A model generated the notes under the pieces. That model was not told the origin of the DNA. It ran no database searches and worked only from the letters and a program-made list of their open reading frames with translations. Position numbers and translations under genes: made by a program. Of a stretch of DNA of 64,000 nucleotides, positions 16,653-25,042 are shown in pieces (positions within the stretch are counted from its first letter, which is position 1; every line of letters starts with the position of its first letter). The DNA comes from HT1-32 sp040219025 (lineage in GTDB: Bacteria > Pseudomonadota > Alphaproteobacteria > Rhodospirillales > HT1-32). The DNA lies in the NCBI GenBank assembly GCA_040219025.1, contig JAVJTE010000020.1:868001-932000 (forward strand). The letters are read 5' to 3'.

Positions 16653-16734
16653 ATGTCATCCCGGCGCAGGCCGGGACCCAGCCATCTTGTTGCACCTGAC
16701 CACGGCTCGGCCTCTGCGGCCGCAGGGGTGACAT
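16653..16734. repeat. 82-base bipartite inverted repeat element
   Basis: Two roughly 33-base units in inverted orientation begin with ATGTCATCCC (16653) and end with GGGGTGACAT (16734). Each unit is itself a short palindrome (CCCGGC...GCCGGG, and CTGCGGCCGCAG in the more diverged right unit). The copy at 51914-51995 has the same total length and layout. The rest of the 187-base gap between the small membrane protein and the glutathione S-transferase shows nothing else. Confidence 0.75.
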
Positions 16735-16777
16735 TATTCTGTTGTGTCAGAACGGGCCGGCGAATCAGTTGGCGGGC

Positions 16778-17452
16778 TCAATCCCAGTCGGCGCTGAATT
16801 CCGTGTCGATTTCCGGCAGACGCCAGGCCTCTGCCCGCCCTTCGCGTATCCAGCGCTGCATGTCGGTACGGTTCAGCATGGTATCACGCCAGGCTGCAGA
16901 GACCGGATCAAGTTCAATGCCGGCGGTGGCAAAGCGGATGGCAACCGGGGCAAACATGATATCAGCCACGGAATAGCTGCCGAACAGCCAGGGGCCGTCA
17001 GCTCCGAACCGTTCGCGGGAGGCCTGCCAGAGTTCGGTGATCCGCCGGATATCGGCAGTGACGTCTGCATCCGGTGTGAAGGCCGGGTGCCGGCCCAGTA
17101 CGGTCATCGGCACGGCCTTGCGCAGCGCGGCAAAGCCCGCATGCATTTCACTGGCGGCAGACCGGGCCATGGCACGGGCCTTCGGGTCGGCGGGCCAGAG
17201 GACAGCCTCGGGAAAGGCTTCCGCAGCCCATTCGCAGATTGCGAGGCTTTCCGAAATCACCAGATCACCCGCCAGCAGTGCAGGCACCTTGCCGGTCGGT
17301 GAATGTTCCAGAATGCGTTCCCGGGTATCGCTCTGTCGCAACGGAATGACGATTTCACTGAACTCGCAGCCGACAGCGGTCAGCGCCAGCCAGCCCCGCA
17401 GGGACCAGGAGGAATAGGCTTTGTTGCCGATGATGAGAGTTGGTGTTGCCAT
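16778..17452 (-). CDS. Glutathione S-transferase family protein
   Basis: This 224-residue cytosolic GST-fold protein has an N-terminal thioredoxin-like domain (NKAYSSWSLRGWLAL, then SPTGKVPALL and the glutathione-binding SESLAICEW) and a helical C-terminal domain with GSYSVADIMFAPVA. The start at 17452 (MATPTLIIG) is chosen because the family begins here; an open frame continues to 17476 without conserved sequence. Substrate unknown. It diverges from the aminopeptidase gene with 59 bases between starts. Confidence 0.88.
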   Translation of the reverse strand: MATPTLIIGNKAYSSWSLRGWLALTAVGCEFSEIVIPLRQSDTRERILEHSPTGKVPALLAGDLVISESLAICEWAAEAFPEAVLWPADPKARAMARSAASEMHAGFAALRKAVPMTVLGRHPAFTPDADVTADIRRITELWQASRERFGADGPWLFGSYSVADIMFAPVAIRFATAGIELDPVSAAWRDTMLNRTDMQRWIREGRAEAWRLPEIDTEFSADWD

Positions 17453-17511
17453 GATGGCTTTCAGCGATAGCATCACCGGAACGTTCCATCAATTTCTCAT
17501 TCGAGGCCCCC

Positions 17512-18885
17512 ATGTCCCTTGCCCTGATCGATCCTGATGATTCCAGCCTGCCGGTTGTTCCGGTGATGACCAGTGGCTACGAATCCTGGCTGGCGAACCA
17601 GCCGAACCCCGTACAATGCTGGCTGCAGGATATCGGCTACAAGGCGAAGGATGGCCAGTCGGTCATCCTGTCGGGCACGGACGGGCGTCTTGCACAGGTG
17701 CTGATCGGTGTCGATGACAGCCTGTCGCCCTGGACCTTCGGCAGTCTGCCCTACGAGCTTCCGGACCGCAGCTATCATCTTGTCAGTGATGATCCGGCGC
17801 TGTGCGATGCCGCAGCGCTCGGCTGGGCGCTCGGGGCCTATCGGTTTGATCGCTACCGGAAAGCGGACCGGCAGCCGGCGAAGCTGGTCTGGCCAAAGGC
17901 CGCCAGCCGGAAAGCCGTGGAAGGGGTGGCAGAAGCGGTGCATCTGATCCGCGATCTGATCAACACTCCGGCGGAAGATATGGGCCCGCCGGAACTGGCG
18001 GCAGCAGCAGAGGTACTGGCCGGACGGTTCGGGGCTTCCTTCCGCTGTGTGGTCGGGGAAGATCTGCTGAAAGAGAATTTCCCGGCCATTCATATGGTCG
18101 GGCGTGCGGCGGCAAAGGCGCCCCGCCTGATTGACCTGACCTGGGGCGATGATGCGGCCCCGAAGGTGACGCTGGTCGGCAAGGGGGTCTGCTTTGATAC
18201 CGGCGGCCTGAACATCAAGACCGGCGGCGGCATGACGATGATGAAGAAGGATATGGGCGGCTCGGCTCATGTTCTGGGGATCGCCCATATGATCATGGCA
18301 GCGGATTTGCCGGTCCGCCTGCGGGTGCTGATCCCGGCGGTGGAGAACAATATCTCCGGCAACGCCTATCGCCCGATGGATGTGGTGCCGACACGCAAGG
18401 GGCTGACTGTGGAGGTCGGCAATACGGATGCGGAAGGCCGTGTTGTTCTGGCCGATGCGCTGGCGCTGGCGTCCGAGGAAAATCCGGCGATGATCATGGA
18501 CTTCGCTACCCTGACCGGCGCGGCACGCGTGGCGCTGGGGACGGAGCTTCCGGCGCTGTTCTGCAATGATGACGGGCTGGCTGCCGATGTGCTGGCCGGC
18601 GCTGAGCGGAGTGGTGATCCGCTCTGGCGGATGCCGCTGTGGAAACCCTACGGGCGCCTGATCGAGAGCAAGGTGGCGGACATCACGAATTCCACCGGCT
18701 CGCCCTATGGCGGGTCGATCACGGCGGCACTGTTCCTTGAGCATTTTGTCGGTGATGGCATTCCCTGGGGACATATTGATGTGATGGCCTGGACCCTGTC
18801 GGCGAAGCCGGGACGGCCGGAAGGGGGCGAGGCACAAGGTGCGCGCGCAGTATTCGATGCAATATCGAAACGTTTTACTGCTTAG
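17512..18885 (+). CDS. Leucyl aminopeptidase family protein (M17)
   Basis: This 457-residue two-metal exopeptidase releases N-terminal amino acids from peptides in the cytoplasm. The metal-binding and catalytic segments are GKGVCFDTGGLNIKTGGGM with MMKKDMGGSA after it, and the signature NTDAEGRVVL. The N-terminal domain (about residues 1-150) is poorly conserved, as usual in M17. A GAGG ribosome site precedes the ATG. It is followed by a MarR-type gene. Confidence 0.92.
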   Translation: MSLALIDPDDSSLPVVPVMTSGYESWLANQPNPVQCWLQDIGYKAKDGQSVILSGTDGRLAQVLIGVDDSLSPWTFGSLPYELPDRSYHLVSDDPALCDAAALGWALGAYRFDRYRKADRQPAKLVWPKAASRKAVEGVAEAVHLIRDLINTPAEDMGPPELAAAAEVLAGRFGASFRCVVGEDLLKENFPAIHMVGRAAAKAPRLIDLTWGDDAAPKVTLVGKGVCFDTGGLNIKTGGGMTMMKKDMGGSAHVLGIAHMIMAADLPVRLRVLIPAVENNISGNAYRPMDVVPTRKGLTVEVGNTDAEGRVVLADALALASEENPAMIMDFATLTGAARVALGTELPALFCNDDGLAADVLAGAERSGDPLWRMPLWKPYGRLIESKVADITNSTGSPYGGSITAALFLEHFVGDGIPWGHIDVMAWTLSAKPGRPEGGEAQGARAVFDAISKRFTA

Positions 18886-18908
18886 AATTTCTGGGTAACT
18901 CTTCAGTG

Positions 18909-18916
18909 TTAACCAT
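18909..18916 (+). promoter_or_regulatory. Candidate CtrA half-site upstream of MarR gene
   Basis: TTAACCAT, the extended CtrA half-site known from Caulobacter, lies about 70 bases before the MarR-type start. The partner TTAA at 11-base distance is absent (GTAA occurs with the wrong spacing), so this is a weak candidate. Confidence 0.3.
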
Positions 18917-18982
18917 TTTTTAGTTGCGCCAGTTCCTGCCGACCCCTAAGAATGATTCGTGTTCGTAATGATCGGGGCGGCG

Positions 18983-19345
18983 ATGGGACTTCACATGCAG
19001 GCATTTGAAGCGCTTGATATCTGGCGTGGCGCCCTGACGGAAAGTGTTCGCCAGTCCGGCCCGGATCTTTCTGCCCGTCAGATGGCGGTGATGCTGGCGG
19101 TCTATCTGACACCGGCACCGCACACGGTGCGCGGTCTGTCAGCGGCCCTGAATGTCTCGAAACCGGCCGTTACCCGTGCCCTTGACCGGCTTGGCGAACT
19201 CGGCCTTGTCCGCCGGAAGGTGGATACGGATGACCGGCGCAATGTGCTGGTACAGCGTACGGTGAAGGGGTCGGTTTACCTGCGCGAGTTCGGTGACCTG
19301 ATTGTCCGCGCTGTCGATGCCCGGAATTTGCCGGCGACCAACTAG
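18983..19345 (+). CDS. MarR-type winged-helix transcriptional regulator
   Basis: This 120-residue protein has a helix-turn-helix core (TVRGLSAALNVSKPAVTRALDRLGELGLVRRKV) followed by the wing (DTDDRRNVLVQRT), as in MarR proteins. It is shorter than most MarR members, with little after the wing. ATG 18983 is preferred because GGGG precedes it, though GTG 18959 and ATG 18968 are in frame. The ligand and targets are unknown. Confidence 0.8.
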   Translation: MGLHMQAFEALDIWRGALTESVRQSGPDLSARQMAVMLAVYLTPAPHTVRGLSAALNVSKPAVTRALDRLGELGLVRRKVDTDDRRNVLVQRTVKGSVYLREFGDLIVRAVDARNLPATN

Positions 19346-19380
19346 CCTTTTCGATCAGCTACCCGTCTCATCATCAACTC

Positions 19381-19453
19381 ATGTCATCCCGGCGCAGGCG
19401 GGAAGCCAGCGATAGTTCGGGCTGGCTTTGCGGGCGGTCCCGGGCACCGTCAT
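19381..19453. repeat. Degenerate copy of the bipartite inverted repeat
   Basis: The left unit, ATGTCATCCCGGCG followed by CAGGCGGGAAGCCAGC (19381-19411), is well preserved. The inverted right unit ending CGTCAT (to 19453) is strongly decayed. It lies between the MarR-type gene and the convergent TauE/SafE gene, whose stop is at 19465. Confidence 0.6.
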
Positions 19454-19464
19454 ACACTGGGGGA

Positions 19465-20214
19465 TCAGGTGCCGATTGTGCGCCAGGCGATATAGACGCC
19501 CATGACGGCCAGCATCCAGAAGAAGACCTGTTTGAAAACCTTGTCGGACATGCGTTTGCGCAGGGCCTGCCCGATCATCATGCCGCCGAAGGCGGGGATG
19601 CAGCCGGTGGCCGACAGCACCATCATCTGCTGGTCCAGCAGGCCGACCCGCTGCAAGCCGGTGCCCAGCGAGACGAGAGAGATGGAGAACCAGATTCCCA
19701 TGGTCTGGATCAGCATGTCCCGGTTCATGCCGAGCGCCTGAAAATACGGTACTGCCGGGACCACGGTAGAGCCGGTCAGCCCGGTCAGGATACCGGTGAT
19801 GCCGCCGACAAAGGGTGCGGCGATACGCCCGGTTTCCGGTGAGATTGAAGGGCTGCGTGCCATCAGTCCATAGGCCGCATAGACAATCAGTGTCGCACTG
19901 AGCAGCAGGGTAAACAGCGTCATGTCGCCGCCCGCCAGAAAACCGGTGGCGAAGATGATGCAGACAATACCGGCAATGAAGAACAGCCAGAAGCGTTTCA
20001 GGGTTTCGATGAAGTAGCCGCCGATTGCTCCCTGCCAGAAGTTCGTCAGCATTGACGGGATCAGCATCAGCTGCAGGGCGTCCTTCATGCCGAAGACGAT
20101 GGTCAGCAGGGTCAACGACGTGGTGGGCAGTCCCATCCCGGTGACGCCCTTCACAAAGCCGGCCAGCAGAAATACCGCGCCGACAACGGGCAGAACCGAT
20201 ACGTCCGCGAACAA
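19465..20214 (-). CDS. TauE/SafE family sulfite or anion exporter-like membrane protein
   Basis: This 249-residue membrane protein has about eight hydrophobic segments. GAVFLLAGFVKGVTGMGLPT at the N-terminus and the repeated half GGITGILTGLTGSTVVP are the two TauE/SafE family repeats. Members export sulfite, sulfoacetate or related organic anions across the inner membrane. Substrate is not determined here. Its start lies three bases after the stop of the GhrA-type gene, so the two form an operon that may handle a shared organic acid. Confidence 0.88.
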   Translation of the reverse strand: MFADVSVLPVVGAVFLLAGFVKGVTGMGLPTTSLTLLTIVFGMKDALQLMLIPSMLTNFWQGAIGGYFIETLKRFWLFFIAGIVCIIFATGFLAGGDMTLFTLLLSATLIVYAAYGLMARSPSISPETGRIAAPFVGGITGILTGLTGSTVVPAVPYFQALGMNRDMLIQTMGIWFSISLVSLGTGLQRVGLLDQQMMVLSATGCIPAFGGMMIGQALRKRMSDKVFKQVFFWMLAVMGVYIAWRTIGT

Positions 20215-20217
20215 GGG

Positions 20218-21147
20218 TCAGTATCCCTGCTTGCGGTCGACGACGTTCACAAGGGGTTCACCGGCCAGCATCCGGCGATAGTTCCCGGCAACCTGCGGGG
20301 CGCTGGTATAGGGCGGGGTCAGGCTGGCCGCATGCGGCGTGATGGTGACACACGGATGGCTCCAATAGGGATGCTCTGCGGGCAGGGGCTCGGTCTGGAA
20401 GACATCCATCATGGCGAAGGCAATCTGGCCGCTGTCGAGCGCGGCAAGCAGGGCGTCGTCATCAATATGGGCGCCGCGCGCGGCGTTGATGACGGAAGCA
20501 CCCCGGGGCATCAGCGCAAAACGTTCGGCATTCAGAATACCCCTTGTCTCCGGTGTCAGCGGCAGCAGGCAGACGGCAATGTTGGTCTGGCGCAGCATCT
20601 CGGTGAGGCCGTCAGGCCCGTGGAAACACTCGATCCCCTCGATCTGTTTCGCTGTGCGGCTCCATCCCATGACGGGAAAGTCGAATGCCCGCAGCGTCTG
20701 CCCGGCCATCCGGCCCAGTTCACCGATGCCCAGGATGCCGACTTTGGTTTTGCTGGTGTCCGGGTTGGGATGGGATTTCCACAGCCCCTCTCGCTGCTGC
20801 TGGTCGAAGACCGGCATTTCCCGGTGCAGGCGGAGCACCGCATAGGCAATCCATTCACGCATCTGGGTGCCCATCGTTTCGTCAACCAGCCGCACGATGG
20901 AAACATGGTCCGGAATCATGCCCGGCTTGAACAGATGATCGACTCCGGCACCGAGCGAGCAGGCAACTTTAAGGTTGGGATATTTGGCAAGTTCGCCTTC
21001 GGGCGGGGACCAGATCAGGGCAAATTCGATATCCTCGGGATTACCGACATCCGGCCAGACCCGGAAATCCATACCCGGGCAGAGGCGTGTCAGTTCCGAC
21101 CGCCAGATATTTACCTTGTCGCTGTTCGAGAGAAATAGAAAAGCCAT
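20218..21147 (-). CDS. ghrA: Glyoxylate/hydroxypyruvate reductase A-type dehydrogenase
   Basis: This 309-residue D-2-hydroxyacid dehydrogenase has the NAD(P)-binding GILGIGELGRMAG motif, the catalytic Arg in NAARGAHID and the catalytic His in TPHAAS near the C-terminus. The N-terminal FLFLSNSDKVNIWR and the ACSLGAGVDHLF segment match the GhrA branch. It would reduce glyoxylate or hydroxypyruvate to glycolate or glycerate. It is the first gene of a two-gene minus-strand operon with a TauE/SafE exporter. Confidence 0.88.
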   Translation of the reverse strand: MAFLFLSNSDKVNIWRSELTRLCPGMDFRVWPDVGNPEDIEFALIWSPPEGELAKYPNLKVACSLGAGVDHLFKPGMIPDHVSIVRLVDETMGTQMREWIAYAVLRLHREMPVFDQQQREGLWKSHPNPDTSKTKVGILGIGELGRMAGQTLRAFDFPVMGWSRTAKQIEGIECFHGPDGLTEMLRQTNIAVCLLPLTPETRGILNAERFALMPRGASVINAARGAHIDDDALLAALDSGQIAFAMMDVFQTEPLPAEHPYWSHPCVTITPHAASLTPPYTSAPQVAGNYRRMLAGEPLVNVVDRKQGY

Positions 21148-21308
21148 CGGGTCGCCGCCTCGTCTGTATTGCCGGATTGTCCGGTGACCCTACAACAGTG
21201 GTGCGGGTGTTCACCATCCCCTTGTCCTGTAATCGGCGGTGTTTTCTATCCGGTCAGGAAGACAGATAAATCTGCTCCTTTAGGCGGGGCGTGAACATAA
21301 AGAGAATA

Positions 21309-21324
21309 TTAATACTTGATTAAC
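21309..21324 (+). promoter_or_regulatory. Full-consensus CtrA-type binding site
   Basis: TTAA (21309-21312), seven bases, then TTAAC (21320-21324) is a perfect match to the alphaproteobacterial CtrA consensus TTAA-N7-TTAAC. It is 227 bases before mraZ and 162 bases before ghrA on the other strand. CtrA is the cell-cycle response regulator that controls division genes in Caulobacter. Occupancy is inferred from the match only. Confidence 0.65.
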
Positions 21325-21428
21325 CAAGAAATACTGCTCCCGATGTGAGTCAGTAAACGAAACATCAATATATTGTATGAATGATGGGTAAGTCGAAAAG
21401 CTCTGTTTACAAGTAATTCAAGGGTGTT

Positions 21429-21472
21429 CCCATTGACTCCCAAATTTTCCCATGATATCCCAACAGCGCCCA
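21429..21472 (-). promoter_or_regulatory. MraZ operator: five CCCA (TGGG) boxes at 10-base spacing
   Basis: CCCA occurs at 21429, 21439, 21449, 21459 and 21469, exactly one helical turn apart. On the minus strand this reads as five TGGG boxes. In E. coli, MraZ binds three TGGGN boxes separated by five bases upstream of its own gene, the same geometry. The array lies 79-122 bases before the mraZ start and overlaps the candidate promoter, as expected for autorepression. Confidence 0.85.
21433..21461 (+). promoter_or_regulatory. Candidate mraZ promoter inside the MraZ operator
   Basis: TTGACT (21433-21438), a 17-base spacer, and TATCCC (21456-21461) give a sigma-70-like promoter. Its -35 carries a GANTC site and both hexamers interleave with the CCCA boxes. 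The -35 is strong, the -10 is weak. It would give a leader of about 83 bases. Confidence 0.45.
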
Positions 21473-21550
21473 GAACAGGGCATGTAAAGGATTGTGCGGG
21501 GTCCGGCAACGGGCTGTCGCGCAGGAAAACCCGGGGAGCAGCAAGGCACC

Positions 21551-22006
21551 ATGAAACGGTTGGCCGGCAGCTACGAGAACAGGATCGACAGCAAGGGGCG
21601 GGTTTCGGTGCCGAAACCTTTCCGTTCCTATTTCGACGCCCAGGGTTCCGACCTTATCTACATCTTTCCGTCCTTTCAGCAGCCGGCGATAGAGGGTTGC
21701 GGCGAAGGGTATCTCGACCGGTTGCAGGACCGGATCGACAGTCTCGACATGTATTCCGAAACGCAGGCGGATTTTGCCCTGCTGACCATCGGCCAGGCCC
21801 TGCCCCTGTCGTTCGATCCGGAAGGCCGGGTGATGCTGCCGCGCGAGATGCGCGAGGCGATCGGGCTGACGGATTCCGCAATGTTCGTGGGTCAGGGCGA
21901 CCGCTTCCTGATCTGGGAGCCATCAGCCGGGCAGGCGGCACGGGATGCCGCAATCAATCGCATCAGAACCAGTGGAGCGACCTTACCGCAGCGGTCATCG
22001 ACATGA
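21551..22006 (+). CDS. mraZ: Transcriptional regulator MraZ
   Basis: This 151-residue protein has two SpoVT-AbrB-like repeats: the first around SYENRIDSKGRVSVPKPFR and the second around LSFDPEGRVMLPREMREAIG. MraZ binds repeated TGGG boxes upstream of itself and regulates the dcw cluster. The ATG at 21551 is chosen because the family starts at MKRLAGSYEN; the open frame begins earlier at 21494 without conservation. It overlaps rsmH by four bases. Confidence 0.93.
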   Translation: MKRLAGSYENRIDSKGRVSVPKPFRSYFDAQGSDLIYIFPSFQQPAIEGCGEGYLDRLQDRIDSLDMYSETQADFALLTIGQALPLSFDPEGRVMLPREMREAIGLTDSAMFVGQGDRFLIWEPSAGQAARDAAINRIRTSGATLPQRSST

Positions 22007-22950
22007 GCAGGCCCGCCGACAAACATATTCCTGTTCTGCTGTCAGAGGTGGTGCAGGGACTGGCGGTCAATGCGGGCGGAGTCTATGTCGACGGTACCTT
22101 CGGATATGGCGGCTATACACAGGCCATCCTGTCTGCGGCGGATTGCCGTGTTGTCGCTTTCGACCGTGATCCTGCAGCCATCGCCGGCGGCCAGGACATT
22201 GTCGCGGAGGCAGCGGGCAGGCTGGATCTCGTTCATGCCTGTTTCAGCACCATGGCGGAACATCTGGCGCCGGGCAGTGTCGATGGTGTTGCGCTGGATA
22301 TCGGTGTCTCCTCGATGCAGATCGACGAGGCGGATCGCGGTTTTTCCTTCCGGCAGAACGGCCCGCTGGATATGCGGATGTCGAGTGATGGCGAAACCGC
22401 GGCTGACATCGTCAATCTGACGGGTGAGAAGGAACTGGCCCGGATCATTTACGAGTTTGGCGAGGAAAAGGCATCCCGTCGTGTGGCCAGCGCCATCGTT
22501 GCCCGACGCCGGGAGCGCAAATTCGAGATGACAGGGGATCTGGCGAGTGTCGTCCGGTCTGTTGTCCGGGCTTCAAAAGACGGTATCGACCCGGCAACCC
22601 GGACCTTTCAGGGATTGCGCATCGCCGTGAATGACGAGCTGGGCGAACTCGACCGTGGCCTGCTGGCGGCGGAACGCATTCTGAAACCCGGCGGTCGGCT
22701 TGCCGTGGTCTCTTTCCATTCGCTGGAAGACCGGCGGGTGAAACATTTCCTGCGTGACCGGTCGGGCGAAAATGCGGGCTCCCGTCATCTGCCGGCTCCG
22801 GTGTCGCAGCGTGTGCCGAGCTTCACACTTGTCAGCCGCAAGGCCGTGGTGCCGGGCGAGGATGAAACCCGGCGCAACCCCCGGGCGCGGTCTGCCCGTC
22901 TGCGTATTGCCGAGCGGACGGATGCGCCGGTACCGGAGGCCGGATCATGA
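22003..22950 (+). CDS. rsmH: 16S rRNA (cytosine(1402)-N(4))-methyltransferase
   Basis: This 315-residue methyltransferase (formerly MraW) modifies C1402 in the ribosomal decoding centre using S-adenosylmethionine. HIPVLLSEVVQGL, VDGTFGYGGYTQAIL (SAM-binding), LDIGVSSMQIDEADRGFSF and SFHSLEDRRVKHF are the diagnostic blocks. ATG 22003 overlaps the mraZ stop. The open frame extends to 21424 but the upstream part overlaps mraZ in another frame and is not coding. Confidence 0.96.
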   Translation: MSRPADKHIPVLLSEVVQGLAVNAGGVYVDGTFGYGGYTQAILSAADCRVVAFDRDPAAIAGGQDIVAEAAGRLDLVHACFSTMAEHLAPGSVDGVALDIGVSSMQIDEADRGFSFRQNGPLDMRMSSDGETAADIVNLTGEKELARIIYEFGEEKASRRVASAIVARRRERKFEMTGDLASVVRSVVRASKDGIDPATRTFQGLRIAVNDELGELDRGLLAAERILKPGGRLAVVSFHSLEDRRVKHFLRDRSGENAGSRHLPAPVSQRVPSFTLVSRKAVVPGEDETRRNPRARSARLRIAERTDAPVPEAGS

Positions 22951-23279
22951 TCAGCCGTGGTGCACTTGTCTGGCTGTTCGTCGCCATCCTGCTTGGCGGG
23001 GCGATGATTGTCATCAAGGCCCGGGTTCAGAGCCTGGAAGAGGAACTTGCCGGCCTGAAAGCCGGTATCAGGGCGGAAGAACGCGCGGTCCATGTCCTGA
23101 AGGCGGAATGGAGCTACCAGAACCAGCCGGTGAAGCTGCGCCAGCTGACCGAGCGCTATCTCGGCCTGACAGAAATGACGACGGAACAGATTGTGCGCCT
23201 GGAAGACCTGCCCATGCGCCCTGTTCCGGAACCGGAGGCCGGGCCCGGCCAGACGATAAATGAGGATAACCTGCCATGA
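22947..23279 (+). CDS. ftsL: Cell division protein FtsL
   Basis: This 110-residue protein has one membrane segment (about residues 5-23) followed by a short periplasmic coiled-coil-like helix (RVQSLEEELAGLKAGIRAEERAVHVLKAEW), then NQPVKLRQLTERYLGL. The topology, size and position between rsmH and ftsI identify FtsL, which links FtsB and FtsQ to activation of FtsWI. It overlaps both neighbours by four bases. Confidence 0.9.
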   Translation: MISRGALVWLFVAILLGGAMIVIKARVQSLEEELAGLKAGIRAEERAVHVLKAEWSYQNQPVKLRQLTERYLGLTEMTTEQIVRLEDLPMRPVPEPEAGPGQTINEDNLP

Positions 23280-25042
23280 CCCGTATTCAGATCACCGGTC
23301 GGAAAGTATCGGAGAGCGAAGCCTATGACGGGCCGGAACGACGTACCCGGCTGCGGATTGAAGGCGATGCCAAACAGGCGATGGAAACCGGCCGCAACCG
23401 GCTTGTCGTTGGTGCCCTGCTGTTTGCGATGGCCTTTGCCGTTGTCGCCGGGCGCCTGATCGAGGTCGGTGTTCTTGGCACCGCGCCGGACCGTAACACC
23501 GCGACAATCTGGGACGTTGATCCCGACCGGTTTGCCCGTGCCGATATCGTTGACCGCAACGGTGTTGTGCTGGCGACGAACCTGCCGACCCGGGCGCTGT
23601 TTGCCGACGCCCGTATCATCGCGCCGGACGATGCAACGGTGATTGCCCGCCAGCTTGCCGGGATCATTCCGGACCTTGATGTACCGGGAACCCGCAAGCG
23701 TCTGGCCTCGGGCCGGGCCTTCATCTATCTGCACCGCGACCTGACCCCGGCGCAGGTGGTTGAGGTAAACCGGCTGGGCGTGCCCGGTCTGAATTTCGAG
23801 GATGCCGAGGCACGGGTGTATCCGCATGGCCGTCTGGTCAGTCATGTCATCGGCCTGACCGATATCGACAACAACGGCCTGGCGGGAATCGAAAAGCGTT
23901 TTGACGAGAATCTGCGGGGCAGCAACAAGCCGCTGAAACTGTCGCTGGATGTGCGGGTACAGCATATGCTGCGGGAAGAACTCTACAAGGCGATGACAGA
24001 GTTCAGTGCCATCGGTGCCGCCGGGCTGGTGATGGATGTGCGGACCGGCGAGCTGATCGGCATGTCGTCGCTGCCCGATTTTGACCCGAACAATATTGAG
24101 ACCGCAACGGAAGAGGCGATCTTCAACCGTGGCAGTCTCGGTGTGTACGAAATGGGATCGACCTTCAAGCTGCTGAACACGGCGATGGCGCTGGACAGTG
24201 GCCGGGTGAATCTGGCGAACGCCTTTGATGCCAGCAACCCGCTCAAGGTCGCCCGTTTCCAGATCTCGGACTATCATGCCAAGAACCGCTGGCTGACCGT
24301 TCCTGAAATTCTGGTCTATTCGTCGAACATCGGATCGGCCCGGATGGCGAAGTTTGTCGGTACGCAGACCCAGCGGGATTTTCTCGGCAAGGTCGGCATG
24401 CTGCACCCGGCGGCGCTGGAAATTCCCGAAGTGGGCGCACCGCTGATCCCGTCGCCCTGGCGCGATATCAACACATTGACGATCAGTTTTGGTCATGGAA
24501 TTGCCGTAAGCCCGGTGCAGCTTGTCAACAGTATCTCGACGCTGATCAACGGTGGCATCTATCGTGATGCGACTCTGCTGGCACGTGATGTCCGGTCCGG
24601 ACAGGTTGCCGGGACCAAGGTTATCAAGCCGTCAACGTCGGATGCAATGCGGGCATTGATGCGGGCGGTGGTGATGGAAGGTACCGGAAAGAAAGCAATT
24701 GTTCCCGGCTATATGGTCGGCGGCAAGACCGGCACAGCCGAGAAACAGGTGAATGGGCGCTACAAGCGCAAGGCGCTGATGTCCTCGTTCATTGCCGCCT
24801 TCCCGATGCAGGATCCGCGTTATGTGGTGCTGGCCATGCTGGACGAGCCAAAGGGCACGAAAGCCACCTTTGGCTATGCAACCGGCGGCTGGGTTGCCGC
24901 CCCGGTGGTCGGCGCGGTGATTCGCAAGCTGGCACATCTCTATGCCATGCCGCCGGTTGATGAAACCGAACCGACCGTACTGCAGGCCGTTTCCCTTCCC
25001 GCAACAGAGCCGGGAGGCATGCTGAAACTTGCGTCTTACTGA
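23276..25042 (+). CDS. ftsI: Septal peptidoglycan transpeptidase FtsI (PBP3)
   Basis: This 588-residue class B penicillin-binding protein cross-links septal peptidoglycan. It has a cytoplasmic N-terminus, one membrane segment (about residues 41-59), a PBP dimer domain starting around RADIVDRNG, and a transpeptidase domain with S295-x2-K298 (GSTFKLL), S349-S-N351 and K484-T-G-T. It is the partner of FtsW at the septum. murE starts 14 bases before its stop. Confidence 0.96.
   Translation: MTRIQITGRKVSESEAYDGPERRTRLRIEGDAKQAMETGRNRLVVGALLFAMAFAVVAGRLIEVGVLGTAPDRNTATIWDVDPDRFARADIVDRNGVVLATNLPTRALFADARIIAPDDATVIARQLAGIIPDLDVPGTRKRLASGRAFIYLHRDLTPAQVVEVNRLGVPGLNFEDAEARVYPHGRLVSHVIGLTDIDNNGLAGIEKRFDENLRGSNKPLKLSLDVRVQHMLREELYKAMTEFSAIGAAGLVMDVRTGELIGMSSLPDFDPNNIETATEEAIFNRGSLGVYEMGSTFKLLNTAMALDSGRVNLANAFDASNPLKVARFQISDYHAKNRWLTVPEILVYSSNIGSARMAKFVGTQTQRDFLGKVGMLHPAALEIPEVGAPLIPSPWRDINTLTISFGHGIAVSPVQLVNSISTLINGGIYRDATLLARDVRSGQVAGTKVIKPSTSDAMRALMRAVVMEGTGKKAIVPGYMVGGKTGTAEKQVNGRYKRKALMSSFIAAFPMQDPRYVVLAMLDEPKGTKATFGYATGGWVAAPVVGAVIRKLAHLYAMPPVDETEPTVLQAVSLPATEPGGMLKLASY

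Larger units (their letters stand above)
21148..21550. other. 403-base control region between ghrA and mraZ
   Basis: This divergent gap is markedly AT-rich between about 21280 and 21420. It contains a full CtrA-type box (21309-21324), a GANTC site (GAGTC, 21347-21351), a 10-base palindrome CAATATATTG (21366-21375), a second GANTC site (GACTC, 21435-21439) and the CCCA array described separately. No open frame in it looks real. The promoter for ghrA should lie in the 21148-21280 part, but I could not fix it. Confidence 0.7.

Noticed and set aside
19381..19453. CRISPR-like or attachment-site repeat
   Set aside because: Copies are dispersed single or paired palindromes with no regular array and no adjacent cas or integrase genes.
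21424..22002. Upstream extension of the rsmH frame
   Set aside because: This part overlaps the MraZ operator and mraZ in another frame, and conserved RsmH sequence begins only at 22003.
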